Positions 26,527 to 35,025 of a DNA stretch of 52,440 nt are shown here, piece after piece. The notes under the pieces are model-generated. The model was given only the letters and a program-made list of their open reading frames with translations. It was not told where the DNA came from and did no database searches. The DNA is taken from positions 1-52,440 of the forward strand of contig JAFUWN010000071.1 of NCBI GenBank assembly GCA_017483465.1, given 5' to 3'. Each line of letters begins with the position of its first letter. The stretch's first letter is position 1. Position numbers and translations under genes: made by a program. The DNA comes from Oscillospiraceae bacterium (GTDB lineage Bacteria > Bacillota > Clostridia > Oscillospirales > Ruminococcaceae).

Positions 26527-26853
26527 ATGTCAGAAACAGGCAAAAAAATTGCAATGGGAATCAGTATGTATCTGATTCTCAAACAGCTCCTGAATGTGAT
26601 TCTCGGTGCAGGAGTTCTCTCGATGATACTGCCGGTTTTTATTTCTGTGTTCCTGTATCTGAATGTATGGGAATATACAAATTATGCTGCCGCTGCTCTG
26701 ATTACGCTGGTTGCTCTGAGATACCTGCCGGATAATCTCAGGAATCTGCCGTCTTCATGGCTGTATCTTACCGAGGGAATTTTAGATATCGGCGTGTCTG
26801 CTGTGCTGATTCTCTCACAGGATGTCAAAGCATATTTTAATAAATCTGAATAA
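26527..26853 (+). CDS. small membrane protein of unknown function
   Basis: Protein of 108 residues with about three hydrophobic segments: near 8-25, 25-50 (VLSMILPVFISVFLYLNVWE) and 54-70, plus a weaker one near 85-100 (ILDIGVSAVLILSQ). The start MSETGKKIAMGISMYLILKQ suggests an integral membrane protein with a cytoplasmic N-terminus. I recognise no family. It starts 1 base after rsfS and ends 21 bases before leuS, and its coding character matches its neighbours, so it is very likely a real gene of this operon. Confidence 0.8.
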   Translation: MSETGKKIAMGISMYLILKQLLNVILGAGVLSMILPVFISVFLYLNVWEYTNYAAAALITLVALRYLPDNLRNLPSSWLYLTEGILDIGVSAVLILSQDVKAYFNKSE

Positions 26854-26874
26854 CCAGAAAGAAGGATATTTTTC

Positions 26875-29283
26875 ATGAACAAGTACGATTATGAGAAAAT
26901 TGAGAAAAAATGGCAGAAGTATTGGGATGAACATCAGACTTTCCATGCTGAAAATGATTATTCCAAACCGAAATTCTATGCACTGGTAGAATTTCCCTAT
27001 CCGTCCGGACAGGGTCTGCATATCGGCCATCCAAGACCTTACACGGCAATGGATATTGTCGCAAGAAAAAGAAGATTGCAGGGCTATAACGTTCTGTTCC
27101 CGATGGGCTGGGATGCGTTCGGTCTGCCGACGGAAAATTTTGCAATTAAGAATAAAATTCATCCGGCAATCGTGACAGAAAATAATGTCGCAAGATTCAA
27201 GGGTCAGCTGAAATCTTTAGGATTAAGCTTCGACTGGGACAGGGAAGTCAATACTACTGATCCAGATTATTTCAAGTGGACTCAGTGGATTTTCCTCCAG
27301 TTATTCAAGAAGGGTCTGGCTTATAAAAAAGAAATGGCTGTCAACTGGTGTACTTCCTGTAAAGTCGTGCTTGCCAATGAAGAAGTAGTCGGCGGCTGCT
27401 GTGAACGCTGCGGCGGTGAAGTCATCCGGAAAGTCAAGAGTCAGTGGATGCTCAAAATTACTGAATATGCTCAGAGATTGATTGATGATCTGAGCGAAGT
27501 GAATTATTTAGATAAAATCAAAGTCACCCAGACAAACTGGATCGGCCGTTCCGAGGGTGCAGAAGTCGATTTTGATACGACTGCCGGAGATACGCTGACT
27601 GTCTATACTACCCGTCCGGATACGCTCTTCGGTGCGACTTATATGGTTATCGCTCCGGAACATCCTATGATTGAAAAATGGGCTGATCAGCTCACCAATA
27701 TGAACGAAATCAAGGCTTATCAGGAACTTGCCGCTAAAAAGTCCGATTTCGACAGAACCGAAATGAATAAAGATAAGACCGGTGTCAGACTCGAAGGCGT
27801 AAAAGCAGTCAATCCTGTAAACGGCACAGAAATTCCGATCTTTATTTCTGACTATGTTCTGATGAGTTACGGTACCGGTGCGATCATGGCTGTTCCGGCT
27901 CATGACGACAGAGACTGGGAATTCGCAAAAGTATTTAATATTCCCATGATCGAAGTCGTTGCAGGCGGCAATATCGAAGAAGCCGCTTTCACAGACTGTG
28001 CAACAGGCGTGATGGTTAATTCCGGCTTCCTGACAGGATTATCCGTAGAAGATGCCAAAGTTAAAATCAAAGACTGGCTCGAAGAAACCGGAAAAGGTCA
28101 CAGAAAAGTCAATTTCAAACTCCGTGACTGGGTGTTCAGCCGTCAGAGATACTGGGGTGAACCGATTCCGCTCGTGAACTGCCCGAAATGCGGATGGGTT
28201 GCCATTCCCGAAGAAGAACTTCCGCTCCGTCTGCCCGATGTGGAAAGCTATATGCCGACCGATAACGGTGAATCTCCTTTGTCTACACTCGAAAGCTTTA
28301 TCAATACCACATGCCCCTGCTGCGGAGGCCCTGCAAAGCGTGAAACGGATACTATGCCTCAGTGGGCCGGCTCTTCATGGTATTTCCTGAGATACTGCGA
28401 TCCGCATAATGATAAAGAATTAGCTTCTAAAGAGGCTCTCAAATACTGGATGCCTGTTGACTGGTATAACGGCGGTATGGAGCATACCACTCTGCATCTG
28501 TTATATTCCAGATTCTGGAACAAGTTCCTGTATGATATTGATGCTGTGCCTTATAAAGAACCCTATATGAGAAGAACTTCTCACGGTATGATTCTCGGCG
28601 AGGACGGTCAGAAAATGTCCAAATCCAGGGGAAATGTCATCAATCCGGATGATGTTGTCCGTCAGTATGGCGCCGATACACTCAGATTATATGAAATGTT
28701 CATCGGTGATTTTGAAAAAACAGCTCCGTGGAGTCCTTCCAGTATCAGAGGCTGTAAGCGTTTCTTAGACCGTGTATGGGCTTTACAGGAAATCCTGACA
28801 GACGGCGATGCTTACCGTCCGGAAATGATGTCTAAATTCCATAAGACCATCAAGAAAGTTACCGAAGATATTGAATCTCTCAAGTTCAATACCGCCATTG
28901 CCGCTATGATGGCTCTGGTCAATGATATTTATACTTCCGGCAGTATCACAAAAGCAGAATACAGAACTTTTGTAATGCTCCTGAATCCGTTTGCTCCGCA
29001 CCTGACAGAAGAAATTTATGAAATCTGCAATTTCGGCGGCGTGCTCAACGAACAGACATGGCCGGAATTCGATGAAGCTCTCTGCACAGATGAAACTGTT
29101 GAGATCGTTGTACAGATCAACGGCAAAGTTAAGATGAAACTCAATATTCCTGCCGATGCCGAAAAAGATACTGTACTGGCTCAGGCTCTCGCAGAACCCA
29201 GAATCGCTGAAGCTGTCGCCAGAAAGAATCTCGTCAAGCAGATTTATGTACAAAATAAGCTCGTGAATTTTGTGGTAAAATAA
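26875..29283 (+). CDS. leuS: leucyl-tRNA synthetase
   Basis: Protein of 802 residues, bacterial LeuS. Class I signatures are [19 protein letters not shown] (HIGH) and [13 protein letters not shown] (KMSKS). The zinc ribbon [13 protein letters not shown]...CCERCGG, the editing domain ([20 protein letters not shown] and [13 protein letters not shown]) and the anticodon domain are all present. It is the last gene of the long run; AAGGA precedes the ATG. No T-box leader is possible in the 21-base gap before it, so expression follows the operon. Confidence 0.98.
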   Translation: MNKYDYEKIEKKWQKYWDEHQTFHAENDYSKPKFYALVEFPYPSGQGLHIGHPRPYTAMDIVARKRRLQGYNVLFPMGWDAFGLPTENFAIKNKIHPAIVTENNVARFKGQLKSLGLSFDWDREVNTTDPDYFKWTQWIFLQLFKKGLAYKKEMAVNWCTSCKVVLANEEVVGGCCERCGGEVIRKVKSQWMLKITEYAQRLIDDLSEVNYLDKIKVTQTNWIGRSEGAEVDFDTTAGDTLTVYTTRPDTLFGATYMVIAPEHPMIEKWADQLTNMNEIKAYQELAAKKSDFDRTEMNKDKTGVRLEGVKAVNPVNGTEIPIFISDYVLMSYGTGAIMAVPAHDDRDWEFAKVFNIPMIEVVAGGNIEEAAFTDCATGVMVNSGFLTGLSVEDAKVKIKDWLEETGKGHRKVNFKLRDWVFSRQRYWGEPIPLVNCPKCGWVAIPEEELPLRLPDVESYMPTDNGESPLSTLESFINTTCPCCGGPAKRETDTMPQWAGSSWYFLRYCDPHNDKELASKEALKYWMPVDWYNGGMEHTTLHLLYSRFWNKFLYDIDAVPYKEPYMRRTSHGMILGEDGQKMSKSRGNVINPDDVVRQYGADTLRLYEMFIGDFEKTAPWSPSSIRGCKRFLDRVWALQEILTDGDAYRPEMMSKFHKTIKKVTEDIESLKFNTAIAAMMALVNDIYTSGSITKAEYRTFVMLLNPFAPHLTEEIYEICNFGGVLNEQTWPEFDEALCTDETVEIVVQINGKVKMKLNIPADAEKDTVLAQALAEPRIAEAVARKNLVKQIYVQNKLVNFVVK

Positions 29284-29311
29284 CAAAGTTTGCGTAATTT
29301 GCAAAACACTC

Positions 29312-29340
29312 TTGACAAACAGACTGACCTATGCTATAAT
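29312..29340 (+). promoter_or_regulatory. extended -10 promoter for rpsU
   Basis: TTGACA (29312-29317), a 17-base spacer and TATAAT (29335-29340) preceded by TGC. It lies 136 bases before the rpsU start. Confidence 0.85.
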
Positions 29341-29401
29341 AAACATATGCCATTCATAAAACAGTAATAATAAAAATGTAATGAATGTAATTTGGTTCAA
29401 A

Positions 29402-29447
29402 ACTAATTCCCGCAAGGGGTTTAGTATACTGTCTGTGATACAGACAG
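29402..29447 (+). promoter_or_regulatory. two-hairpin leader of rpsU
   Basis: Hairpin 1: ACTAATTCCC (29402-29411) pairs with GGGGTTTAGT (29416-29425) with one T-T mismatch, closed by the GNRA loop GCAA. Hairpin 2: CTGTCTG (29429-29435) pairs with CAGACAG (29441-29447) around a five-base loop. They lie 30 bases before the ATG with no T-run after them, so they are not a terminator. A role in mRNA stability or translational control is inference. Confidence 0.6.
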
Positions 29448-29476
29448 AACCTCTGAACAAAGGGAGGGAATAAGAA

Positions 29477-29650
29477 ATGGCAGAAGTTCGTGTCGGCAAG
29501 AATGAATCTCTGGATACTGCTTTAAAGCGTTTTAAGAGAACTTGCGCAAGAGACGGCGTGATTGCTGAGGTTCGTAGAAGAGAACATTACGAAAAACCTT
29601 CGGTAAGACGCAAGAAGAAGTCTGAGGCTGCTCGTAAACGCAAGTATTGA
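29477..29650 (+). CDS. rpsU: 30S ribosomal protein S21
   Basis: Protein of 57 residues starting [20 protein letters not shown], with [19 protein letters not shown] and a very basic end; this is bacterial S21. S21 sits near the anti-Shine-Dalgarno end of 16S rRNA and is added late in 30S assembly. GGGAGGG lies upstream of the ATG. It stands alone between its own promoter and terminator, with a folded 136-base leader. Confidence 0.97.
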   Translation: MAEVRVGKNESLDTALKRFKRTCARDGVIAEVRRREHYEKPSVRRKKKSEAARKRKY

Positions 29651-29667
29651 TAAGCTACGATGAAATG

Positions 29668-29701
29668 CAAGGGTGTGCCTTCCGGTGCATCCTTGTTTTT
29701 T
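29668..29701 (+). terminator. intrinsic terminator after rpsU
   Basis: A 12-bp stem, CAAGGGTGTGCC (29668-29679) with GGTGCATCCTTG (29684-29695), with three G-T pairs and a TTCC loop, followed by T(6) at 29696-29701. Confidence 0.85.
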
Positions 29702-29727
29702 CAGATGTGCAAGGAGGTGTTCTGTAA

Positions 29728-30252
29728 ATGTTTCAGTCTACAGCGGCAGTACGGTCAGTCTGTGATATTACACCCGCTCTGCTCCGGAGCATGGGGATTA
29801 AAGGCCTTTTGCTGGATATTGATAACACGCTGACAACACATGATAATCCTGCTCCGGCCGAAGGGGTTACAGAGTGGGTTGCCTGTATGAAAAGATCAGG
29901 CATTCAGATGCGGCTGATCTCGAATAATCATGAGCCAAGAGTGACTCCGTTTGCCAAAAAATTAGGCATTGCATGTATCTGTGAAAGCTGGAAGCCGCTC
30001 GGCAAAGGGTTTTATACGGCAATGAAAGAAATGCATCTGCCGAAAGAACAGCTTTGTGTTGTCGGTGATCAGATTTATACGGACATCTGGGGAGCGAATC
30101 TGTTCCGGGTCAAGAGTATCTATGTCAGTCCGATTCAGCGTGAAACATGGAAAGGACATGAATTTCTGTGCGTGAAGCGTGTACTGGAAATTCCGTTCCT
30201 GCCGAAAAAATATGAATATCTTCCGGCAAAAAACAAGAAAGAAAGCAAGTGA
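29728..30252 (+). CDS. YqeG family HAD phosphatase
   Basis: Protein of 174 residues. HAD motif I GLLLDIDNTLTTHD, motif II with the serine in LISNN, and motif III VVGDQIYTDIWGAN are all present, and the length fits the YqeG (HAD-IIIA) group of Firmicutes, whose best-known member is a phosphatidylglycerophosphatase-like protein. The substrate here is not known. AAGGAGGTG precedes the ATG. It starts 26 bases after the rpsU terminator with no visible promoter of its own, so it may rely on read-through. aroQ follows after 4 bases. Confidence 0.9.
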   Translation: MFQSTAAVRSVCDITPALLRSMGIKGLLLDIDNTLTTHDNPAPAEGVTEWVACMKRSGIQMRLISNNHEPRVTPFAKKLGIACICESWKPLGKGFYTAMKEMHLPKEQLCVVGDQIYTDIWGANLFRVKSIYVSPIQRETWKGHEFLCVKRVLEIPFLPKKYEYLPAKNKKESK

Positions 30253-30256
30253 GCTT

Positions 30257-30691
30257 ATGAAAAAGATTTTAATTATGCATGGCCCTAATCTGAATCTGCT
30301 CGGTGAGCGTGAACCCGGTATCTACGGAGATACCAATTTTGAAACGCTGAACCGGCATCTTGCGGAGTATGCTGAAACACTCGGCATGAAAGCTGAAATT
30401 TTTCAGTCGAATCATGAGGGTGCTCTGATTGATCAGATTCATGAGGCAAGAAAGAATTTTGACGGAATTATACTCAATGCCGGTGCTTATACGCATTACA
30501 GCTATGCAATCGCTGATGCAATCAAGGCGATTAAAATTCCGGTGATTGAAGTGCATATCAGCAATATCTTCGCAAGAGATGAATTCCGGTCAAAATCTGT
30601 GATTGCTCCGGTCTGTGCCGGAAGTATTTCCGGATTCGGATTGTTAAGCTATGATCTGGCTGTGAAAGCCTTGGCGGAGATGAAAGCATGA
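30257..30691 (+). CDS. aroQ: type II 3-dehydroquinate dehydratase
   Basis: Read from ATG 30257 (MKKILIMHGPNLNLLGEREPGIYG), 144 residues, the exact family length. NLNLLGEREP..YG, FQSNHEGALIDQIHEA, LNAGAYTHYSYAIADAI and EVHISNIFARDEFRSKS carry the catalytic Tyr, Arg and His residues. It converts 3-dehydroquinate to 3-dehydroshikimate in aromatic amino-acid synthesis. The frame is open further upstream inside yqeG, but the family begins here. It overlaps the next gene by 4 bases (ATGA). Confidence 0.97.
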   Translation: MKKILIMHGPNLNLLGEREPGIYGDTNFETLNRHLAEYAETLGMKAEIFQSNHEGALIDQIHEARKNFDGIILNAGAYTHYSYAIADAIKAIKIPVIEVHISNIFARDEFRSKSVIAPVCAGSISGFGLLSYDLAVKALAEMKA

Positions 30692-31764
30692 TGAAAGAAC
30701 GGATTCAGAAGTTAATTCAATTATTTCAGGACAAGGCTGACTGTGCCTTGATTACGGATGACATCAACAGAAGATACCTCACGGGAATGAAGTCATCTGC
30801 CGGCTATGTGCTGGTATTCCCGGAACAGAGCTATTTAATTATTGATTTCCGGTATATTGAAAAGGCTCGTGAAGTTGTGAAACACTGTGAAGTGATCGAA
30901 CAGCAGGCAGGCGTTTTCCGGCAGTTTGATGAACTGTTCAAAAAACATCATGCGAAAACAATCGCTGTCGAAGCTCAGAGTTTAACACTCCAGAGATGTG
31001 ATAATCTGAAAAATCATATGAAAAATTATGAATTTTTAACAGATTCTACACTCAGTCAGGCTCTGTATGATCTGAGAACTGTCAAATCTGCTGAAGAAAT
31101 CAGTAAAATCAAGGCAGCTCAGAGAATCGCAGAAGATGCCCTTCATGCTCTGCTGGAAAAACTTCATGCAGGCATGACCGAAATTCAGGTCGCTCTGGAA
31201 CTGGATTTCTATATGAGAAGCCACGGTGCAGAAGATCTTTCTTTTGAAACAATTGCTCTCACCGGAGCACATACTTCTATGCCTCACGGTGTTCCGGATG
31301 AAAGAGTCATTCAGAAAGGTGATTTTGTCCTGATGGATTTCGGTGCTGTCGTGGACGGCTATCACAGCGATATGACAAGAACCGTATGTATCGGCGAACC
31401 CTCACAGAAAATGCGTGAGATCTATGAAATTGTCCGTACCGCTCAGGATACCGCCAGAGCTGCGGCAAAAGCCGGTATGACCGGAAAAGCTCTCGATGCC
31501 GCTGCCCGTGATGTGATTGCTCAGGCAGGCTACGGCGAGTATTTCGGCCATTCGCTCGGACATGGCGTAGGTCTTGAAATTCATGAATATCCTGTTGCTA
31601 CTCCGAACAGAGAAAATATTCTCCCTGAAAACGGTGTGGTTACAATCGAACCGGGTATTTATCTCCCCGGCGAATTCGGTGTGCGAATTGAAGATTTCGT
31701 GCATATTACCAAAAATGGCTGTGAAAATTTGACAAATATTCCAAATAGTTTGATTTGTCTCTGA
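30688..31764 (+). CDS. Xaa-Pro aminopeptidase (M24 family)
   Basis: Protein of 358 residues. The N-terminal creatinase-like domain (ALITDDINRRYLTGMKSSAG) is followed by the pita-bread metallopeptidase domain with metal ligands in VLMDFGAVVDGYHSDMTRTV, FGHSLGHGVGLEIHE, VVTIEPGIYLPGEFGVRIED. It removes N-terminal residues before proline. The GGCGGAG site and the ATGATG start overlap the end of aroQ. It lies just before the efp promoter; in Clostridia aroQ, this peptidase and efp are commonly adjacent, and both peptidase and EF-P deal with proline. Confidence 0.95.
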   Translation: MMKERIQKLIQLFQDKADCALITDDINRRYLTGMKSSAGYVLVFPEQSYLIIDFRYIEKAREVVKHCEVIEQQAGVFRQFDELFKKHHAKTIAVEAQSLTLQRCDNLKNHMKNYEFLTDSTLSQALYDLRTVKSAEEISKIKAAQRIAEDALHALLEKLHAGMTEIQVALELDFYMRSHGAEDLSFETIALTGAHTSMPHGVPDERVIQKGDFVLMDFGAVVDGYHSDMTRTVCIGEPSQKMREIYEIVRTAQDTARAAAKAGMTGKALDAAARDVIAQAGYGEYFGHSLGHGVGLEIHEYPVATPNRENILPENGVVTIEPGIYLPGEFGVRIEDFVHITKNGCENLTNIPNSLICL

Positions 31765-31780
31765 TATTTTGGAATAACTA

Positions 31781-31809
31781 TTGCAAAATTTCTGTTTTTG
31801 GTGTAAAAT
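31781..31809 (+). promoter_or_regulatory. promoter for efp
   Basis: TTGCAA (31781-31786), a 17-base spacer and TAAAAT (31804-31809), 37 bases before the efp ATG. Confidence 0.6.
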
Positions 31810-31846
31810 AAATATATATTAAAAAAATTACGGAGGTTTTTATTTT

Positions 31847-32407
31847 ATGATTACAGCAGGCGATTTCAGAAACGGTGTTACTTTTGAACTGGACGGCAAC
31901 GTGGTTCAGGTAGTAGAATTCCAGCACGTAAAGCCCGGCAAAGGTGCAGCGTTCGTCAGAACCAAATATAAGAATGTCATCACAGGTTCTGTGGTAGAAC
32001 GTTCTTTCAACCCGACAGAAAAATTTCCGACTGCTTTCATTGAAAGAAAAGATATGCAGTATTCCTATGCAGACGGTAATCTGTATCACTTCATGGATAC
32101 CGAAACATGGGAAGATGTTGCAATCGAAGAAGAAAAGCTCGGCTCTAATTTCAAGTTTGTCAAAGAAGAAATGGTTGTCAAGGTACTTTCTTACAAAGGC
32201 AATGTATTTGGTGTAGAACCGCCTTATTTCGTAGATCTTCAGGTAACACAGACAGACCCCGGCTTTGCAGGCGATACTGCAACCAATGCATCTAAGCCCG
32301 CTACTCTTGAAACCGGTGCAGAAATCCGTGTACCCCTGTTCATCAACGAAGGCGATATCATCCGTGTTGATACCAGAACCGGCGAATATATGGAGCGTGC
32401 AAAGTAA
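31847..32407 (+). CDS. efp: elongation factor P
   Basis: Protein of 186 residues, three beta-barrel domains. The start is [19 protein letters not shown], the tip loop that reaches the peptidyl transferase centre is [12 protein letters not shown] (Lys near residue 32), and the C-terminal signature is [21 protein letters not shown]. It rescues ribosomes stalled on polyproline. ACGGAGG precedes the ATG. The last base is shared with the start of the following gene (TAATG), so the two are translationally coupled. Confidence 0.98.
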   Translation: MITAGDFRNGVTFELDGNVVQVVEFQHVKPGKGAAFVRTKYKNVITGSVVERSFNPTEKFPTAFIERKDMQYSYADGNLYHFMDTETWEDVAIEEEKLGSNFKFVKEEMVVKVLSYKGNVFGVEPPYFVDLQVTQTDPGFAGDTATNASKPATLETGAEIRVPLFINEGDIIRVDTRTGEYMERAK

Positions 32408-32985
32408 TGGATAAGATTGCATATATGGAAGGCCTCATGAAAGGCCTGGGCGTTCATCCGGAATCCAGAGAAGGCCAGCTTTTCGGAGCTGTCTGTGATG
32501 CCCTCAAAGAATCGGCAGAATATATCAAGAAACTCGAAAGCCGTGTTGCGGAACTCGAAGAACTTTGCAGTATTCTTGACGAAGATTTAGGCGTTCTGGA
32601 AGAACTTGTAGATAATGAAGAAGTCGGCTGCGGTGCATGTCCGTCATCTGAGACTAAGATCAAGTATTATTATCCGGAAAAGGAAACAGAAACCAAACCT
32701 AAAGAGGAGAAGAAGCCGTCAGCAGTTGAAACCGTTGTTCCGGTTCCTGAAGAAATTCCGGATGAAGTAATTGTTGATTCTGATGACGAAACAGACGGCT
32801 TTCTTGATGAAGAAGAATATGAGACAATCTGTCCTACCTGCGGTAAAGTGATTCTGCTCGATGAACGGATGCTCGAAGAGGGCGAGACTGTCTGCCCGAA
32901 CTGCGGCGAAGAACTGGAATTCGATTTCGATGAAGAAGAAATTGAAAATCTTGCTCCGTCCGATGATGACGGTGCAGATGAATAA
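32407..32985 (+). CDS. acidic CD1247-type protein with zinc ribbon
   Basis: Protein of 192 residues. The N-terminus ([20 protein letters not shown], then KLESRVAELEELCSILDEDLGVLEELV) matches the CD1247 N-terminal domain found in Clostridia: a helix plus a short coiled coil. A proline/glutamate-rich linker follows (about 85-125), then a zinc ribbon CPTCGKVILL...CPNCGEELEF and a very acidic end. No enzymatic motif is seen. Its start is fused to the efp stop, so EF-P and this protein are made together; why is unknown. A role as a ribosome- or nucleic-acid-associated factor is only inference. Confidence 0.85.
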   Translation: MDKIAYMEGLMKGLGVHPESREGQLFGAVCDALKESAEYIKKLESRVAELEELCSILDEDLGVLEELVDNEEVGCGACPSSETKIKYYYPEKETETKPKEEKKPSAVETVVPVPEEIPDEVIVDSDDETDGFLDEEEYETICPTCGKVILLDERMLEEGETVCPNCGEELEFDFDEEEIENLAPSDDDGADE

Positions 32986-33006
32986 TCAATACTAACACCA
33001 GCACAG

Positions 33007-33040
33007 AACAGCGGCGGAGTGATTTCGCTGCTGTTTTCTG
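33007..33040 (+). terminator. probable terminator after efp operon
   Basis: AACAGCGGCG (33007-33016) pairs with CGCTGCTGTT (33026-33035) with one G-T pair. The T-tract is short (TTTTCTG), so strength is uncertain. Confidence 0.55.
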
Positions 33041-33071
33041 CATATAATCATTTCAGAAAGGATTTGAGAGT

Positions 33072-33581
33072 ATGGCTTTTATCAAGAAAAATATCGAAGA
33101 ATTACAGTTCAATCCGGTCAGCATGATCGGCAAAGAATGGTTTCTGCTGACATCCGGCACGCCGGAAGCATATAATACTATGACATGCTCATGGGGCGGT
33201 ATCGGTGTGATGTGGAACGCTCCCACTGTTACGGCCTATGTCAGAACTTCCCGTTATACGTTTGAATATCTGGAAAGAAATGACAAGTTCACTGTCTGTG
33301 TCTTTCCGGAAGAATACAGAAAAGCCCTCGCATTCTGCGGCAGTCACTCCGGCAGAGAAGTGGATAAAATCAAAGAAACCGGCCTGACTCCTGTCGCTCT
33401 GGACGGCGTACCGGCATTCGCAGAAGCAAAGCTGGTATTTGTCTGCGAAAAAGTCTATGCACAGATGCTCGAAGAAAACTGTTTTATCGACAGGGAAAAT
33501 CTGGAAAAGCTCTATGCAAAAGATGCGATGCATAAGATGTATCTGGGGAGAATTACGGCCGTTTATGAAAATCAGACATAA
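33072..33581 (+). CDS. flavin reductase-like domain protein
   Basis: Protein of 169 residues. The FMN-binding split-barrel pattern is seen in EWFLLTSGTPEAYNTMTCSWGGIGVMWNAP (LLT then an N-T-M-T-x-S-W-G loop), TAYVRTSRYTFEYLE, FTVCVFPEEYRKALAFCGSHSGREVDK. These fit the flavin reductase like family, which binds FMN and often works in NAD(P)H-linked flavin reduction; the partner enzyme is unknown. AGAAAGGA precedes the ATG, and a strong terminator lies 18 bases after the stop, so it is a single-gene unit. No promoter is sure. Confidence 0.87.
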   Translation: MAFIKKNIEELQFNPVSMIGKEWFLLTSGTPEAYNTMTCSWGGIGVMWNAPTVTAYVRTSRYTFEYLERNDKFTVCVFPEEYRKALAFCGSHSGREVDKIKETGLTPVALDGVPAFAEAKLVFVCEKVYAQMLEENCFIDRENLEKLYAKDAMHKMYLGRITAVYENQT

Positions 33582-33598
33582 AAAAGCAAAGTATAAGG

Positions 33599-33632
33599 CG
33601 GCTTGCAGTCAGTGCTGTAAGCCGTTTTTTTT
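33599..33632 (+). terminator. strong intrinsic terminator after the flavin reductase gene
   Basis: CGGCTTGCAG (33599-33608) pairs with CTGTAAGCCG (33615-33624), 10 bp with one G-T pair and a six-base loop, then T(8). It insulates the nitrogen module that follows. Confidence 0.9.
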
Positions 33633-33659
33633 CAGAAAAAAAGTTTGTTTTCAGAATGC

Positions 33660-33688
33660 TTTACAAATCTGAAAAATCAGTATATAAT
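33660..33688 (+). promoter_or_regulatory. promoter for the glutamine synthetase-like gene
   Basis: TTTACA (33660-33665), a 17-base spacer and TATAAT (33683-33688). It is only 30 bases from the ATG, so there is no room for an antitermination leader like that before the ammonium transporter. Confidence 0.65.
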
Positions 33689-33717
33689 ATAATTTGTTAT
33701 GTCAAGGAGGAATGAAC

Positions 33718-35007
33718 ATGAATTTTTCACCGAAAGAAATTCTTGATTTTGTCACGGAAAATGATGTCAAGTTTATCCGTCTGACGTTCTGCGATATGCA
33801 GGGGAATCTGAAAAATATTGCCATCATGCCAAATGAACTTCCGAGAGCTTTCTCACACGGAATTCTGCTCGATGCCGCCGGATTTTCCGACTGCTATCAG
33901 GATTTGCTGTTAGTGCCGGATATTTCTACGCTTTCTGTTCTCCCGTGGCGGCCGAAATCCGGCAGAGTTGTCAGATTTTTCTGTAGTATCAAGAATCTGG
34001 ACGGCTCGCATTATGCCGGAGAATTACGCTATACACTTCAGGAATATATCCAGAAATTATATACTAAAGGCTATTCCTGCGAGTTCGGCACAAAAAGCGA
34101 ATTTTATTTATTCGACTGCGACGACGAAGGCAGACCGACTAAAATTCCGCACGACCATGCAGGCTATCTTGATGTTGCCCCTCTGGACAAGTGTGAAAAT
34201 GCCCGGCGTGAAATCTGCCTGTCTCTTGAGGAAATGGGTCTGAATCCCCAGAGATCCTGCCATAAATACGGCCCCGGTCAGAATGAAATTGATTTCAAGT
34301 GCAGTGAGCCTGTCACAGCAGCTGACAATATGGTGCATTATAAAACGGTTGTCAAGACAATCGCCGCTCAGAACGGCTTATATGCCTCTTTCATGCCGAA
34401 GCCTTTAAACGGTACCTACGGAAGTGCCCTGACAATCGTGATCAGCCTGAAAAACAACGGCAGAAATATTTTTGAAATGCAGAATCATCAGCTTCCGGAA
34501 GAAGGTGCGGCTTTTGTTGCCGGGATTTTAAAGCATATGCCTGAAATGACTGTCTTTCTGAATCCGATTGTGAATTCTTATACTCGTCTTCGTCACAGAG
34601 GTGCTCCGAATCATATCAACTGGTCGCTCGAAAACCGTCAGCCGATGATCCGGATTCATGATAATGACGGCGAACCCGCAAGAATTGAAATCCGTAGTGC
34701 AGACTGCTGCTGCAATCCGTATCTGTCATTCCGGTTATTACTGGCAGCCGGTATTGACGGCATTCAGAATCATCTGAAACTCTCTGACGATCTCTGTGTG
34801 ACTGCCGAGAAAAAAACTTTCTCCGCTCTGCCGGAAAAGCTCTGGGCTGCTTATGAAATTTCCCGTCAGAGTGAATTTATCAAAGAAAATCTGCCGGAGG
34901 AAATCCGCAGGAATTTCTGGCGGAATGTGGAAAAACAGCTTGCCTTGTATGATGCCGCTGAGGACAAGGCTCTGTTTGAAGAACAGCAGTATTTCCTGTC
35001 TGAATAA
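33718..35007 (+). CDS. glutamine synthetase homologue with degenerate active site (possible pseudoenzyme)
   Basis: Read from ATG 33718, 7 bases after AAGGAGG; 429 residues, close to normal GlnA-I. It aligns along its whole length with Bacillus GlnA, for example PGQNEIDFK, VVKTIAAQNGLYASFMPKP, NSYTRLR and NPYLSFRLLLAAGIDGI. Key residues have changed. GPEPEF is GTKSEF (n2-metal Glu to Lys126), HHEVAPGQ is CHKYGPGQ (n1-metal Glu to Lys183), GSGMHxN is GSALTIV (metal His to Thr239), the catalytic Glu of the EAP flap is gone (RGAP, Gly295), and FDGSSI is LDAAGF. Glu128, Glu190 and the RIEIR segment remain. Ligands are named from the Salmonella enzyme. I infer loss of synthetase activity and a possible regulatory role with the ANTAR gene 18 bases downstream. 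A changed ligase specificity is the alternative. Confidence 0.88.
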   Translation: MNFSPKEILDFVTENDVKFIRLTFCDMQGNLKNIAIMPNELPRAFSHGILLDAAGFSDCYQDLLLVPDISTLSVLPWRPKSGRVVRFFCSIKNLDGSHYAGELRYTLQEYIQKLYTKGYSCEFGTKSEFYLFDCDDEGRPTKIPHDHAGYLDVAPLDKCENARREICLSLEEMGLNPQRSCHKYGPGQNEIDFKCSEPVTAADNMVHYKTVVKTIAAQNGLYASFMPKPLNGTYGSALTIVISLKNNGRNIFEMQNHQLPEEGAAFVAGILKHMPEMTVFLNPIVNSYTRLRHRGAPNHINWSLENRQPMIRIHDNDGEPARIEIRSADCCCNPYLSFRLLLAAGIDGIQNHLKLSDDLCVTAEKKTFSALPEKLWAAYEISRQSEFIKENLPEEIRRNFWRNVEKQLALYDAAEDKALFEEQQYFLSE

Positions 35008-35025
35008 TAGGGAGATGATAATTGC

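Noticed and set aside
31730-31777. TATTCCAAA...TTTTGGAATA hairpin over the end of the aminopeptidase gene as a terminator
   Set aside because: The loop is about 20 bases and there is no T-run after the stem; it spans the stop codon and is A/T-rich.
33666-33717. ANTAR-type hairpins before the glutamine synthetase-like gene
   Set aside because: The leader is only about 22 bases, with no paired hexaloops and no terminator.
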